From: Bacteroidota bacterium
GTDB taxonomy: Bacteria > Bacteroidota > Bacteroidia > B-17B0 > Aurantibacillaceae
DNA: 64,000 nucleotides
NCBI GenBank assembly: GCA_030684395.1
Contig: JAUXTT010000017.1
Span: 434,001-498,000, forward strand
Reading direction: 5' to 3'
The notes under the pieces are model-generated. The model searched no databases. It saw only the letters and a program-made list of their open reading frames with translations, and had not been told where the DNA came from. Made by a program: the position numbers and the translations under genes. The stretch's first letter is position 1. Each line of letters starts with the position of its first letter. Positions 8,506 through 17,119 of the stretch are shown here, piece after piece.

Positions 8506-9417
8506 ATGAAAACCATAAAACAATCTTATTTATTTCTGTCGGCAGCTCTGATCATTTCTGTATCCAGTTTAAACGCGCAAGGCTCTTTTGTTTCGGATTA
8601 TCATAAAAGCCATGCCGGACAAATTGCATTTAATAAGCAAGCAAGCCTTGATACAAAAACAGCTAAAGATTTTGTAACTGAGTTCGACAGTAAAGATGAT
8701 ATAACGGCTCATGTCTTTATGAAGACCACTATTCAAAGTTATGATATCTATAATCTATCGGACCCCGATAAACTTTTCAAAAACGTGGAAAGAAAATTCT
8801 TTACCAAGTATTTTATTGACGATGTAGAACAAAAAGTGAGTGGAACCGGAGATGCACTAAACGGAAAATGGGAAGGCACTACCGCCTTTGCCATCCGGGT
8901 CCTCAGTAAATCGGGTAATGTATCTCATAATGATTTCAGAAATAAAATACTAAAGCTTAAAGGCGGCAAATATAAAATTCGTTTAGAAATGTGGGGCGGT
9001 AACGGCCGGGATAATTCAACCAAAGAAGCAATTGCGAAAGGAGAGTTCACTTTAGAGAAGATTGAATATGTTGAACCTTCCATTGGTAAATACAGCTCAC
9101 TTAAAGCAGCTATGGTGAATGCAGACATCGAACAACAAGCACTCAAAATTGCAAACGACCACGCAGCAAAAGAAGGTCTTGGATCAAAATATTCAAAACC
9201 AAAAATTGCTCATGATGACTGGGAAATAATAAAAAACGAGTACACAGGAGCTATAATGTGCCGCACGATAAGTGTTGTTTTGTATGAAACCCGTCCCGAG
9301 AGCAAATGCAGAGCCACTTATTTCAGGTTTAAGCAAGATTATACCGGCGGCGGAAAATACAGTAATAAACTTTTGTTTAACGGCATAGGTGTTAGCGACC
9401 GTGTAGATTGTGATTAA
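8506..9417 (+). CDS. Secreted protein of unknown function
   Basis: 303 aa. A signal peptide (MKTIKQSYLFLSAALIISVSSLNAQ) is followed by a mature domain with alternating beta segments, KKYFIDDVEQ-like and GGKYKIRLEMWGGNG stretches, and C-terminal cysteines (TIMCRT, ESKCRA, VDCD). I do not recognise a family. No T9SS sorting domain is present, so it is probably periplasmic or surface-exposed by another route. It is divergent from the TPR histidine kinase and followed by a strong terminator, so it is transcribed alone. A weak -7-like TACTTTTA lies at 8470-8477. Confidence 0.7.
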   Translation: MKTIKQSYLFLSAALIISVSSLNAQGSFVSDYHKSHAGQIAFNKQASLDTKTAKDFVTEFDSKDDITAHVFMKTTIQSYDIYNLSDPDKLFKNVERKFFTKYFIDDVEQKVSGTGDALNGKWEGTTAFAIRVLSKSGNVSHNDFRNKILKLKGGKYKIRLEMWGGNGRDNSTKEAIAKGEFTLEKIEYVEPSIGKYSSLKAAMVNADIEQQALKIANDHAAKEGLGSKYSKPKIAHDDWEIIKNEYTGAIMCRTISVVLYETRPESKCRATYFRFKQDYTGGGKYSNKLLFNGIGVSDRVDCD

Positions 9418-9437
9418 CAGAAACACATGTATAAACG

Positions 9438-9468
9438 ACGGGGTTCTTCAAGAACTCCGTTTTTATTT
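9438..9468 (+). terminator. Rho-independent terminator after the secreted protein gene
   Basis: The stem ACGGGGTTCTT / AAGAACTCCGT (9438-9460) is followed at once by a T-rich run (TTTTTATTTT), 20 bases after the stop codon at 9417. Confidence 0.8.
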
Positions 9469-9518
9469 TGTGACATTCGGGAAATTTTAAACTGATTATT
9501 TTCCTGCTAGTAGAGATC

Positions 9519-9558
9519 TACTGCTCCACCGCAGCAAACCAACTAATTATCTTTCTTC
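9519..9558 (-). repeat. 40-bp direct repeat, copy 1: fragment of the helicase gene 3' end
   Basis: These 40 bases are identical to 11749-11788, the last codons of the helicase gene (encoding RKIISWFAAVEQ and the stop). Here they sit outside any gene, in the same orientation. Homology decays quickly beyond the identical block, and the frame upstream is broken by stops, so this is a gene-end remnant. The two copies bracket the T9SS cargo gene at 9716-11668. Confidence 0.85.
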
Positions 9559-9659
9559 CTACCAGTCAGGTGCAATTTTAAAACCGCTCCTTGATTTTCC
9601 TATCCAATAAATGGATTTCTTTAGTTTTTAATGTGGCAAAAAACACTCATTAATGAGTA

Positions 9660-9690
9660 TTGCATACTTTTTATTACTTCCCTACTTTAG
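9660..9690 (+). promoter_or_regulatory. Promoter of the T9SS cargo gene
   Basis: TTG at 9660-9662 and TACTTTAG at 9683-9690 are separated by 20 bases, a fair match to the Bacteroidota -33/-7 promoter. The predicted transcription start (about 9693) lies downstream of the ATG at 9653 and so favours the ATG at 9716 as the real start. Confidence 0.5.
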
Positions 9691-9715
9691 TCTTTCCATT
9701 TTAATTCACATCCAT

Positions 9716-11668
9716 ATGAAAAGTAAAATTATAGCCGGTTTTTTTTTGATAATCTCCTCGTATATTGTAAAGGCCCAAAATTGTGATGGATATATTAAAA
9801 CCTCCGATTCCTTGAGTATTTCAGAGTTCTTTGCAATCAACGGAAACAGCGACATTATTTGCAATGCCTCAACTGCCAATGGAAACCGCATGGTTAGAAT
9901 GAGCGCAAACGGGATCATTTTATGGGTTAAACCGCTAACCGGGTGGGGCTATTTTGGATGCGACGGAAATAATATCTTTTATCTGAGTGACTCTACTTCA
10001 AATGGCGTAACTGATTTTTATCTTAAAAAATATGATCTTAGCGGCGTAGTCGTGAATACTGTGTCCTTACCGGTAGATGCCCAATTCTGGGATATGGAAA
10101 TTGACGGAAATGGAAATGTTGTTTTGCTTGCCTTAGCAAACGATACGCTTGTGATTGGTGGAAATACTTTAATCCCAACGCCCCCATCAGGAGGAATGCA
10201 GGAAAATATGGTTTTAATAAAATACAATTCAAACTTTAGTGTAGCATGGTCAAGATTTGCTTATTCAGCAGCAAGCTATCCTGGCAGTAACTATGATGAA
10301 TTGATCACTGATGGAGCCACAGGAGACATCTATTTAACCATGAGCGGTGGTAATACGGGAACCGCTGTGGATTTCGGCAATTCAGTAACAGGAACCACAT
10401 CAGGGTATGTACTTACCAAGTATAATCCGTCGGGAGTTGCGCAATGGACAAAAACAGGTATCCCCTCTCCGCCCATCTTGGATAACTGGAAAGTAATCGG
10501 TGGAAACGTATATATATTTACATTGATCAATGGTACAGGAGTTCAGGTTGATCTGACCGTTCATTCTGTATCAACCGGCAGTGTGGTTGCTACTCATAGC
10601 ACGACTGTGAACTCCACCTTTTGGCCAAGCTCATACTTTGACAATAGCAATATATATGTTGTGGGAAATGATCCATCCGGAGCCACTTTCATAGAAAAGT
10701 ATAACCACTCTTTAATCTCTATAAATAAAAAAATTTTTGGAAACACTACAGGTGGTTTCATGTCTGCGGTTAACCTGAGGGTGTTAAATAGCCATATCTA
10801 TTTTGGCACAGGCGATTTTAAAAACCATTTCTACTATCCACCGTTCAACGATTTCCAGATCGCAGCAAACGACTCCGTAAGATTTTATGGAAAAACTGAT
10901 GTAAATGGAAACCTGTTTCCCACTAATTTTTTAGGAAACGATGATAATATCTTGTGTGGACAAAATCATACTATAGATGTCACTACCAACCCCTCGCCTT
11001 TTAATTTAAATGCAAGCGATCTGTTATATACATATGCTCCGTCTCAAGGCTTGTCTGTTATTGCTCCTGGTCACTATATAGCAAGCCCTGCCGCTACAAC
11101 CGAGTACACTTTTACGGTAACAAGTGGTGGCACATGCACTTATAAAGACACTGTAAATGTAAATGTAGGCTTACTAAGCGCTTTCACGTATACAGTAAAC
11201 AATATGGTGGTCAACTTCTCAAAACAAAATGCCGGTTGTACTTCGTTTATCTGGGATTTCGGGAATGGCAATACATCTACAATCAATCCTAACCCTGTTG
11301 TTACTTACGCAAGCCCTGGCACTTATGGAATATGTTTACAGTGCAACTCTTCTTCTAACTGTATGCAATGCATCAATCTCACGGTACCTTCCTTCGGCTC
11401 AGGAGGAGTTGGAATTAATGAATATGCAAATCATGGCGTTTACAAAGTCTATCCAAATCCAACACTTGGAAAATTGAAGATCATTGATGAGGGCTTAACA
11501 CGGGCGAAGACCACTAGAGTAAAAATCGTTGATATAGTTGGTAAAGAAGTAGCCAGTCTACCCTATAACGAGGAAATAGATATTTCTGTTCTGGAAGCCG
11601 GAATCTATTTTTTAACCTTATTTGAAGACAATAATCTCATTTTTACTGAAAAAATTATTAAAGAGTAA
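9716..11668 (+). CDS. T9SS type A cargo protein with propeller repeats and PKD domain
   Basis: 650 aa from the ATG at 9716, which begins a good signal peptide (MKSKIIAGFFLIISSYIVKAQ). The N-terminal about 400 residues carry loosely repeated blades of the type VLIKYNSNFSVAWSRF, seen in SBBP-like propellers of Bacteroidota. A PKD domain follows (about 500-570, core FIWDFGNGNTSTINPNP), then the C-terminal type A sorting domain (VYPNPTLGKLKI ... GIYFLTLFEDNNLIFTEKIIKE). The protein should be exported by Sec and then by T9SS to the surface or medium. It sits between two copies of a 40-bp repeat and has its own promoter and terminator, as if inserted as a cassette. Confidence 0.88.
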   Translation: MKSKIIAGFFLIISSYIVKAQNCDGYIKTSDSLSISEFFAINGNSDIICNASTANGNRMVRMSANGIILWVKPLTGWGYFGCDGNNIFYLSDSTSNGVTDFYLKKYDLSGVVVNTVSLPVDAQFWDMEIDGNGNVVLLALANDTLVIGGNTLIPTPPSGGMQENMVLIKYNSNFSVAWSRFAYSAASYPGSNYDELITDGATGDIYLTMSGGNTGTAVDFGNSVTGTTSGYVLTKYNPSGVAQWTKTGIPSPPILDNWKVIGGNVYIFTLINGTGVQVDLTVHSVSTGSVVATHSTTVNSTFWPSSYFDNSNIYVVGNDPSGATFIEKYNHSLISINKKIFGNTTGGFMSAVNLRVLNSHIYFGTGDFKNHFYYPPFNDFQIAANDSVRFYGKTDVNGNLFPTNFLGNDDNILCGQNHTIDVTTNPSPFNLNASDLLYTYAPSQGLSVIAPGHYIASPAATTEYTFTVTSGGTCTYKDTVNVNVGLLSAFTYTVNNMVVNFSKQNAGCTSFIWDFGNGNTSTINPNPVVTYASPGTYGICLQCNSSSNCMQCINLTVPSFGSGGVGINEYANHGVYKVYPNPTLGKLKIIDEGLTRAKTTRVKIVDIVGKEVASLPYNEEIDISVLEAGIYFLTLFEDNNLIFTEKIIKE

Positions 11669-11686
11669 ACACTAGTGAGAAGCATC

Positions 11687-11730
11687 AAAAACGAAAAAGC
11701 CCCGACTTAAGTTGGAGCTTTTCGTTTTTA
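11687..11730. terminator. Bidirectional terminator between T9SS cargo gene and helicase
   Basis: AAAAACGAAAAAGC pairs with GCTTTTCGTTTTT around a GC-rich centre, with A-runs on one side and T-runs on the other, so it can serve both converging genes. Confidence 0.8.
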
Positions 11731-11747
11731 TTGTATATATAATTGCA

Positions 11748-13280
11748 TTACTGCTCCACCGCAGCAAACCAACTAATTATCTTTCTTCTTAACTTACTTG
11801 TATAAGTTTGAAACTGCCAGTCGGCGTAGTTGTCTGTAGCATTGATGCATTTACAAAACTGACGGATACGGTATTTGCTTTCTTCCTGCAATAAATGGAA
11901 CAATTCAAATGCTTCTTCCAGGTCGGCTGAGTTATCACGAATACGAAGGAAGTGATCTTCCAATGATTCTTCCAACACCGCATGTGGTTTTAATCCTCTG
12001 CGTAAACAAGCAGCATAACGATCTTTCACAATAAAGGCTTCCATGGACGAACTTAAGAAACGCTGCTTAATTTCTTCAGGCATTTCATAATCGTGCTCCA
12101 TTTCAAAATCCCACTCATCTTTGTATCTGTTTTCCAAATACAAATGCGGCGCAATAAATACATGTTTCCAATCGATAGGTAATTGCCACAATCCAAAACG
12201 GCGCGCGTTATTTCCTAAGTCAACAATTTTAAATTTCTTTTTATGAGGCAATACACGTGAACCACGACCTATCATCTGATGATAAAGTGTCAATGATTTA
12301 GTAGCCCGATTCAACATAATGGTTTCTACACCCGGCTCATCAAAACCGGTAGTTAAAATACTTACAGAAGTTAAAATTCCGTTTGGTGTATTGCGGAACC
12401 AATCCAATACCTCAGCGCGTTCGCGGTCGGTAAAAGTACTATCCAAATGTTTACATGGATAATTCTTCTTCTTGAACATTTCGCAAACCGAACGGCTGGA
12501 AAGAATACCGCTGTTGAAAATCAGTGTTTTGGTATTAAAGCCCACTTCTTCGTAAGCGTCGATCAGCTTGCTCTGCATCATAGCAGAACTATATAACAAC
12601 TCCGAAGAACCCACAGTAAACTCACCGGTAGAGCCAATTCGAAGGCTACTCAAATTCACATCATAACTATAAGTTGTTGCATCACACAAATAACCGGCAT
12701 CTATTAATGAGCTGATGTTTTCCCCTATTATGATATCAGTGTAAGTATCACGTAAAGGGAGTTTTTTATTGCTACTTAAAGGGGTTGCCGTAACACCTAA
12801 AATATTAATGTCTTCAAAATGATGGAAGATCTTGCGAAATGAATTGTAATGTGCCTCATCCACAATTACCAAACCAATGCCTTCTAAAAATTTATCGTTT
12901 TCCTGCAAGCGGTTGTTCAGCGTTTCTACCAATGCAGTATAACAATCGTGCGGGTCTTCTTTTGGCAATTGTTTTACCGAACTATTGATAACGGTATTAC
13001 GAATTCCTTTTTCGCCCAACACATCCGAAGTTTGTTTGGAAAGCTCGATACGATGAGTAAGGATTAGTACTTTTTTATTGTACTGCGTAATATACCGGTG
13101 TGCTATCTCCGCGAAAATAATTGTTTTTCCACCGCCTGTAGGCAACTGAAAAAGTAAATTTGAATTAGGTGGTAATGCAATTAATTTCGAGAAAATGTTG
13201 TCCACTGCCGCTTGTTGGTAGGGGTACAATTTCTTAGTTTCAGCGGGCGCGGTTTGCGTAGTTATTTCTTCTTCTTGCAT
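11748..13280 (-). CDS. DEAD/DEAH box helicase (superfamily 2)
   Basis: 510 aa from the ATG at 13280 (MQEEEITTQTAP). The frame stays open to 13394, but that extension is encoded by an intergenic palindrome and is unlikely to be translated. Walker A is LPTGGGKT (46-53); motif II is VDEAH; motif III is GVTATP; the second RecA domain has ILTTGFDEPG and QMIGRGSR. This is the UvrB/Res-subunit type of SF2 ATPase used on duplex DNA. The C-terminal about 120 residues are a helical tail without a recognised domain. No methylase or nuclease gene is adjacent, so it is not an evident restriction subunit. Its 3' end is duplicated at 9519-9558. Confidence 0.85.
   Translation of the reverse strand: MQEEEITTQTAPAETKKLYPYQQAAVDNIFSKLIALPPNSNLLFQLPTGGGKTIIFAEIAHRYITQYNKKVLILTHRIELSKQTSDVLGEKGIRNTVINSSVKQLPKEDPHDCYTALVETLNNRLQENDKFLEGIGLVIVDEAHYNSFRKIFHHFEDINILGVTATPLSSNKKLPLRDTYTDIIIGENISSLIDAGYLCDATTYSYDVNLSSLRIGSTGEFTVGSSELLYSSAMMQSKLIDAYEEVGFNTKTLIFNSGILSSRSVCEMFKKKNYPCKHLDSTFTDRERAEVLDWFRNTPNGILTSVSILTTGFDEPGVETIMLNRATKSLTLYHQMIGRGSRVLPHKKKFKIVDLGNNARRFGLWQLPIDWKHVFIAPHLYLENRYKDEWDFEMEHDYEMPEEIKQRFLSSSMEAFIVKDRYAACLRRGLKPHAVLEESLEDHFLRIRDNSADLEEAFELFHLLQEESKYRIRQFCKCINATDNYADWQFQTYTSKLRRKIISWFAAVEQ
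11749..11788 (-). repeat. 40-bp direct repeat, copy 2 (within the helicase 3' end)
   Basis: Identical to 9519-9558. This copy is the functional gene end, coding for the last twelve residues and stop of the helicase. Confidence 0.85.
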
Positions 13281-13336
13281 AAAAAAAGCGACCAACAAAG
13301 ATAGGCTATTTATTTCATTCGGCAAGGATTTTGGAT

Positions 13337-13463
13337 TTTTTACCACGGAGGCACAGAGATACGGAGGTTCACGGAGGTGATTTAGTTGGTACAAGAATTA
13401 ATATTTAAAGAATTCTTTAGCTAACTCTGTGTTTCTTAGTGCTCTCCGTGTCTCCGTGGTTAA
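13337..13463. repeat. Intergenic palindrome, CACGGAG/CACAGAG type
   Basis: The left arm begins ACCACGGAGGCACAGAGATA and continues with further CGGAG words at 13361-13376; the right arm (13420-13463) ends CTCCGTGTCTCCGTGGTTAA. The outer 20 bp pair well; inner parts pair loosely. The spacer carries GTACAAGAAT, also present in the spacer of the palindrome at 15667-15807. It lies between queG and the helicase gene, which run in the same direction. Confidence 0.8.
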
Positions 13464-13466
13464 TTG

Positions 13467-14390
13467 CTATCTCAAAAATCGGAGGTTTCTCTCCAAGCCT
13501 GAGAATTTAGTGCGTTTTACAGCGCTTTTGGAGAATACTTTTTTGAAGGTTTCTTCGGTTATTTCCTGCCACTCATTTCGGGACCAATCGAGTAGGCCAG
13601 TTTTATTTTCGAAGAGCGGTTCGCTGTGCGGTTTGCTGAAACGGTTCCAGGGACACACGTCCTGGCAAATATCGCAGCCAAAAACCCAATCATCCATTTT
13701 TTCTTTGAACTCGTTTGGAATGCTGTTTTTCAATTCGATAGTGAGATACGAAATACATTTACTCCCATCAACAGTATAAGGCGCAACAATTGCTTGTGTA
13801 GGGCAGGCGTCCATACACATGGTGCAGCTACCGCAATAGTCTTTTATAGGAGAATCAAATTCAAGATCGAGGTCACAGATAATTTCTGCAATAAAAAAGA
13901 AAGAGCCGCTCTTTTTATTAATAAGGTTTGCGTTCTTACCTACCCAACCTAATCCTGATTTACTTGCCCAGGCTTTATCCATTACGGGAGCGGAATCCAC
14001 AAAACAACGCCCGTTAAAATCTCCAATCTCTGCTTTTAGTATTTCTACTAATTCTTTACACTTAGACTTTATTACATCGTGATAATCGTTTCCGTATGCG
14101 TACTTAGAGATCTGTGGCGCAGTTGGGTTTTGTGTTTGCGAAGGGAAATAATTTAAGAGTAATGAGATCACACATTTAGACCCTTCAACTAATAATCGTG
14201 GATCGAGTCGTTTATCGAAATGGTTTTCCATGTAATGCATTTCTCCCTGCATTTTTAGCTTAAGCCATTTTTCCAAACGTGGCGCTTCTTCTTCTAAAAA
14301 CTCAGCTTTAGACACACCACAATAGTCGAAACCCAGGCGGTTTGCCTGTTGTTTTACAATGGTGGTATGTTTATTCCTATTCAGCATCAT
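13467..14390 (-). CDS. queG: Epoxyqueuosine reductase QueG
   Basis: 307 aa, the usual length. QueG reduces epoxyqueuosine to queuosine in tRNA, using cobalamin and two [4Fe-4S] clusters. The N-terminal catalytic part contains RFVDSAPV-like [20 protein letters not shown] with GKNANLI. The cluster ligands are [12 protein letters not shown] and [10 protein letters not shown]. It ends in the typical [15 protein letters not shown] tail. It is cytoplasmic. The start may be either of two adjacent ATGs at 14390 and 14387. Palindromic repeats lie on both sides, so it is probably transcribed from its own promoter, or with the ligase-like gene upstream. Confidence 0.93.
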   Translation of the reverse strand: MMLNRNKHTTIVKQQANRLGFDYCGVSKAEFLEEEAPRLEKWLKLKMQGEMHYMENHFDKRLDPRLLVEGSKCVISLLLNYFPSQTQNPTAPQISKYAYGNDYHDVIKSKCKELVEILKAEIGDFNGRCFVDSAPVMDKAWASKSGLGWVGKNANLINKKSGSFFFIAEIICDLDLEFDSPIKDYCGSCTMCMDACPTQAIVAPYTVDGSKCISYLTIELKNSIPNEFKEKMDDWVFGCDICQDVCPWNRFSKPHSEPLFENKTGLLDWSRNEWQEITEETFKKVFSKSAVKRTKFSGLERNLRFLR

Positions 14391-14395
14391 CTTTT

Positions 14396-14549
14396 TTTAA
14401 AACACATAGAAACATAGATTTTTTAAGGTTGCTGTTTTGTTGCAGTAGAAAAGCTTATATAGTTGTCACATAGGAAAGCAAGCTTTCTTTTCCGCGTTAC
14501 TATAAGTTTCTACACTAAAACATTTTCCTATGATCCTTTGTGGTTAAAT
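14396..14549. repeat. Intergenic palindrome, ACATAGAAACATAG type
   Basis: The left arm AAAACACATAGAAACATAG (from 14398) pairs imperfectly with the right arm ending CCTATGATCCTTTGTGGTTA. The spacer includes TTATATAGTTGTCACATAGG, which resembles the spacer of the palindrome at 15100-15254 in inverted orientation. Confidence 0.65.
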
Positions 14550-14552
14550 CTT

Positions 14553-15089
14553 TTACAACGCGAAGGTACGAAATACGTTCCATTGCTTGCCATCGTGTTT
14601 TAGTAATGAAAAATCTTTTAGTGGAAACTCTGCACTGAAAGTTCTGTTTTGAAATTCTTCCCAGGCTTTCAAAAAATACTGTTTTCTAAGATCACGAAAA
14701 GCAACTGTTATATGTGGATGAAAACCACGCATGGATTCATCCTGATTAAATAATTGAAGATTCACTTTGGCATGTCTTACCAGTTTTGTTTGCACATTAG
14801 TCAATACTTCATTTGTCAATACATTTACAAAGATCACACGTTCTCCAAAACGAGAGAAATTGTGAAGCGAAATAGTTGTAGTATCAGAAAAATTAAATTG
14901 AGAAAGAGTTTGTATCAATTGTTCTTCCTTTTCCTCTTTCCACAAAAAAGGCATATGTAATGTTATGTGAGCCGGAGAGCGCAAAGCACCTTTACTATTG
15001 TAGTTTGTGGCGAATTCCTCCTTGATCCGGAACACATCACCGCAGATAGGTTCAGGAGGTACAATGGCTATAAAATATCGTTGTTCCAT
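14553..15089 (-). CDS. 2'-5' RNA ligase (2H phosphoesterase) family protein
   Basis: 178 aa from the ATG at 15089 (MEQRYFIAIVPPEP); the longer frame to 15140 is encoded by a repeat element. Both HxT motifs of the 2H superfamily are present: HITLHMPF and HPHITVAFRDL. Members hydrolyse or form 2'-5' or cyclic phosphates in RNA; the physiological substrate in bacteria is generally not known. It is bracketed by two related intergenic palindromes, both of the ACATAGAAACATAG type. Confidence 0.85.
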   Translation of the reverse strand: MEQRYFIAIVPPEPICGDVFRIKEEFATNYNSKGALRSPAHITLHMPFLWKEEKEEQLIQTLSQFNFSDTTTISLHNFSRFGERVIFVNVLTNEVLTNVQTKLVRHAKVNLQLFNQDESMRGFHPHITVAFRDLRKQYFLKAWEEFQNRTFSAEFPLKDFSLLKHDGKQWNVFRTFAL

Positions 15090-15099
15090 AATTGCGTTA

Positions 15100-15254
15100 T
15101 TTTTTAAACACATAAAGACATAGGTTTGTTTTTGTTGCATCAGTTTGCCTTAGAGCGACGCTTGCACATAGCGATACCGACTATATATAACAACACTCAC
15201 TACTACTATTGGCTCCGCGAACAAGCATTTCTATGTTTCTATGTGGTTAATAGG
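15100..15254. repeat. Intergenic palindrome, ACATAGAAACATAG type
   Basis: The left arm TTTTTAAACACATAAAGACA (continuing TAGG) pairs with the right arm TTTCTATGTTTCTATGTGGT (15231-15250). It lies between the divergent RNA ligase-like gene and the gene at 15310, so it cannot be a simple terminator. Confidence 0.7.
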
Positions 15255-15309
15255 CTTAGGTGCTTTTAATTTCGTAATTTAGCAAGTTCAAAGATAAACC
15301 ATTATTACC

Positions 15310-15651
15310 GTGCAGGAAACAAAAGAAACCGATTGGAGCAGATTGCTAAAAAAGATGACCGAGATGTATGGTGAAGAACCACAAATTGATGGTATACTTT
15401 TTTTGATAGGCGTGCAGGAATTAGGAATGGGTTATAAAAAATTCAAGAAAGACGATAAGCTGAACGTGATGCACATTGCTATTTGCACGCTGATGGAGCC
15501 CTTTGGTTTTTATGAATTTGATGGCAGAGATCCGGATGGGTGGCCGCATTGGAAGTTAAAAGAAAACCTTCCCCCACTCGATTCCAAACAACAAAATAAA
15601 TTAATGGTTGGGGCGATAATTGATTACTTCAAAGCTCAAGGTTTGATTTAA
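15310..15651 (+). CDS. Small conserved protein of unknown function
   Basis: 113 aa starting at GTG (15310). It is acidic and soluble, with no signal peptide or membrane segment. Recognisable features are ILFLIGVQELGMG, a central IAICTLMEPFGFYEF and DPDGWPHWKLKENLPP. I believe similar proteins are widespread in Bacteroidota but know no function. TAATTTAG at 15275-15282 is a possible weak -7 box. It converges with the Fe-S gene across an intergenic palindrome. Confidence 0.7.
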   Translation: MQETKETDWSRLLKKMTEMYGEEPQIDGILFLIGVQELGMGYKKFKKDDKLNVMHIAICTLMEPFGFYEFDGRDPDGWPHWKLKENLPPLDSKQQNKLMVGAIIDYFKAQGLI

Positions 15652-15666
15652 GATTATACTCCGACC

Positions 15667-15807
15667 TTCTCAACACAGAGTCCGCAGAGTTTAGAGAGTT
15701 TCACAGAGAGAATTTTTTGATTTTGTTTACATACAGAGCGTTTCAAAATTAGTACAAGAATAAAAACTCTGTGCAACTCTGCAGCCTCAGTGCCCTCTGT
15801 GTTAAAA
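15667..15807. repeat. Intergenic palindrome, CACAGAG type
   Basis: The left arm has AACACAGAGTCCGCAGAGTT and further AGAGAG and CACAGAGAG words; the right arm (15762-15807) has AACTCTGTG, AACTCTGCAG and CCCTCTGTGTTAAAA. The spacer has AGTACAAGAAT, shared with 13337-13463. It separates two convergent genes, where it could also work as a terminator. Confidence 0.8.
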
Positions 15808-15809
15808 GG

Positions 15810-17117
15810 CTAGGATTCTTTCGCCCAGTTTAAACGATCAGCCTGAGCAAACTGCCATGGAGCACCGTTGTTCTCGATGTTGGTGAACATTCCGTTTAAT
15901 TCATTTGGAGCGGAGCTTTGTTCCATAACCAAGTACTGACGCATGTCTACGATAATTCCTAAAGGATCGATATTGATGGGGCATTCCTGCACACAGGCGT
16001 TACATGTATTACACGCCCATAATTCTTCCTGCGTAATGTAATCTCCTAATAATGATTTGCCGTCGTCTTTAAAAGTTCCTCCGTTTGCATCAATGTTCTT
16101 CCCTACTTCTTCCAAACGATCGCGTGTACTCATCATGATCTTACGCGGGGAAAGTAATTTACCTGTAATGTTTTGCGGACAAGAAGAAGTACATCTTCCA
16201 CACTCGGTGCAGCTGTATGCATCCAATAATTGTTTCCAGCTTAAGTCGAATACATCTTTAGCTCCAAAACGTTGCGGATTGTTTGGATCAGTAACCGGTT
16301 GGTAAGCAGGATCGAAGTTTGGTTTTACGACATCAATAACACTTTCTAAATTTTTGAATTTTCCTTTTGCTTCCAGATTGCTGTAATATACATTTGGAAA
16401 AGCTAAAACGATATGGAAATGTTTTGAATAAGGAAGATAATTTAAGAAGGCAAAGATTCCTGCAATGTGCAACCACCAGCATACACGTTCTATCATAATT
16501 AAAGAACCTTCGCTCATTCCGCTTAACAATGGCGCAAATAATCCACTGATGGGAAATGAACCTGCTTCTTTATAATGTGCTGATCCCATTAATTGTAAAT
16601 TCTTATCAGCAGCGTTCATCAACATCAAAGCAGTCATCATTACAATCTCTGCCATCAAAATAACATTGGCATCCAAACGGGGAAATCCATTAAGGTCTTT
16701 ACTTAAGAAACGTTTAATCTTTCCTACATTTCTTCTGAACCAGAAAACAACAACACCGACAAAAACCCCTAATGCAAGGATCTCGAAAAATGCAATTAAG
16801 AAATTATAAAAACTTCCTAAAAAAGAAAAAACCCGATGCTGTCCGGTGAAACCATCTACCAACATTTCCAGCACTTCAATATTTATAAGCACAAATCCTA
16901 CATAAACCAAAATGTGCATGGTGGCAGAGAGCGGCCGGGTAACCATTTTCGATTGCCCCAAAGCCACACGGATCATAGTGCTCAAACGTTCTGATTTTTT
17001 ATCATTGATCTGAACATCTCTTCCCAATAAAATATTCCTTCTTACTTTACGTGCATTGATCGTAAAGAAAGCGGAGGCTCCTATAAATAAAACAGAAAAT
17101 ATAATTATTGAAATCAT
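15810..17117 (-). CDS. Membrane-bound 4Fe-4S dicluster protein (HdrC/NarI-like)
   Basis: 435 aa. Helices in the N-terminal about 250 residues resemble the quinol/haem-binding membrane subunit of nitrate reductase (NarI-like). The C-terminal part has two 4Fe-4S motifs, CTECGRCTSSCPQN and CNTCNACVQECPIN. Proteins of this layout pass electrons between the quinone pool and a soluble partner. In Bacteroidota the usual partner is a short (about 260 aa) CCG-domain Fe-S protein encoded just downstream; here a palindromic repeat and a convergent gene follow instead, so the partner is missing locally. The start codon is 2 bases from the stop of the upstream MlaD gene, which suggests one operon. Confidence 0.85.
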   Translation of the reverse strand: MISIIIFSVLFIGASAFFTINARKVRRNILLGRDVQINDKKSERLSTMIRVALGQSKMVTRPLSATMHILVYVGFVLINIEVLEMLVDGFTGQHRVFSFLGSFYNFLIAFFEILALGVFVGVVVFWFRRNVGKIKRFLSKDLNGFPRLDANVILMAEIVMMTALMLMNAADKNLQLMGSAHYKEAGSFPISGLFAPLLSGMSEGSLIMIERVCWWLHIAGIFAFLNYLPYSKHFHIVLAFPNVYYSNLEAKGKFKNLESVIDVVKPNFDPAYQPVTDPNNPQRFGAKDVFDLSWKQLLDAYSCTECGRCTSSCPQNITGKLLSPRKIMMSTRDRLEEVGKNIDANGGTFKDDGKSLLGDYITQEELWACNTCNACVQECPINIDPLGIIVDMRQYLVMEQSSAPNELNGMFTNIENNGAPWQFAQADRLNWAKES

Positions 17118-17119
17118 TG

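Noticed and set aside
11748-13280. Helicase as a restriction-system subunit
   Set aside because: No methylase, specificity or nuclease gene is adjacent; the neighbour is queG. The Res-like motifs occur in many stand-alone helicases.
13281-13394. N-terminal extension of the helicase
   Set aside because: The extra frame is encoded by one arm of an intergenic palindrome and has no conserved sequence; the ATG at 13280 is better.
15090-15140. N-terminal extension of the RNA ligase-like protein
   Set aside because: It reads through a palindrome arm; MEQRYFIAIVPPEP at 15089 is the natural start.
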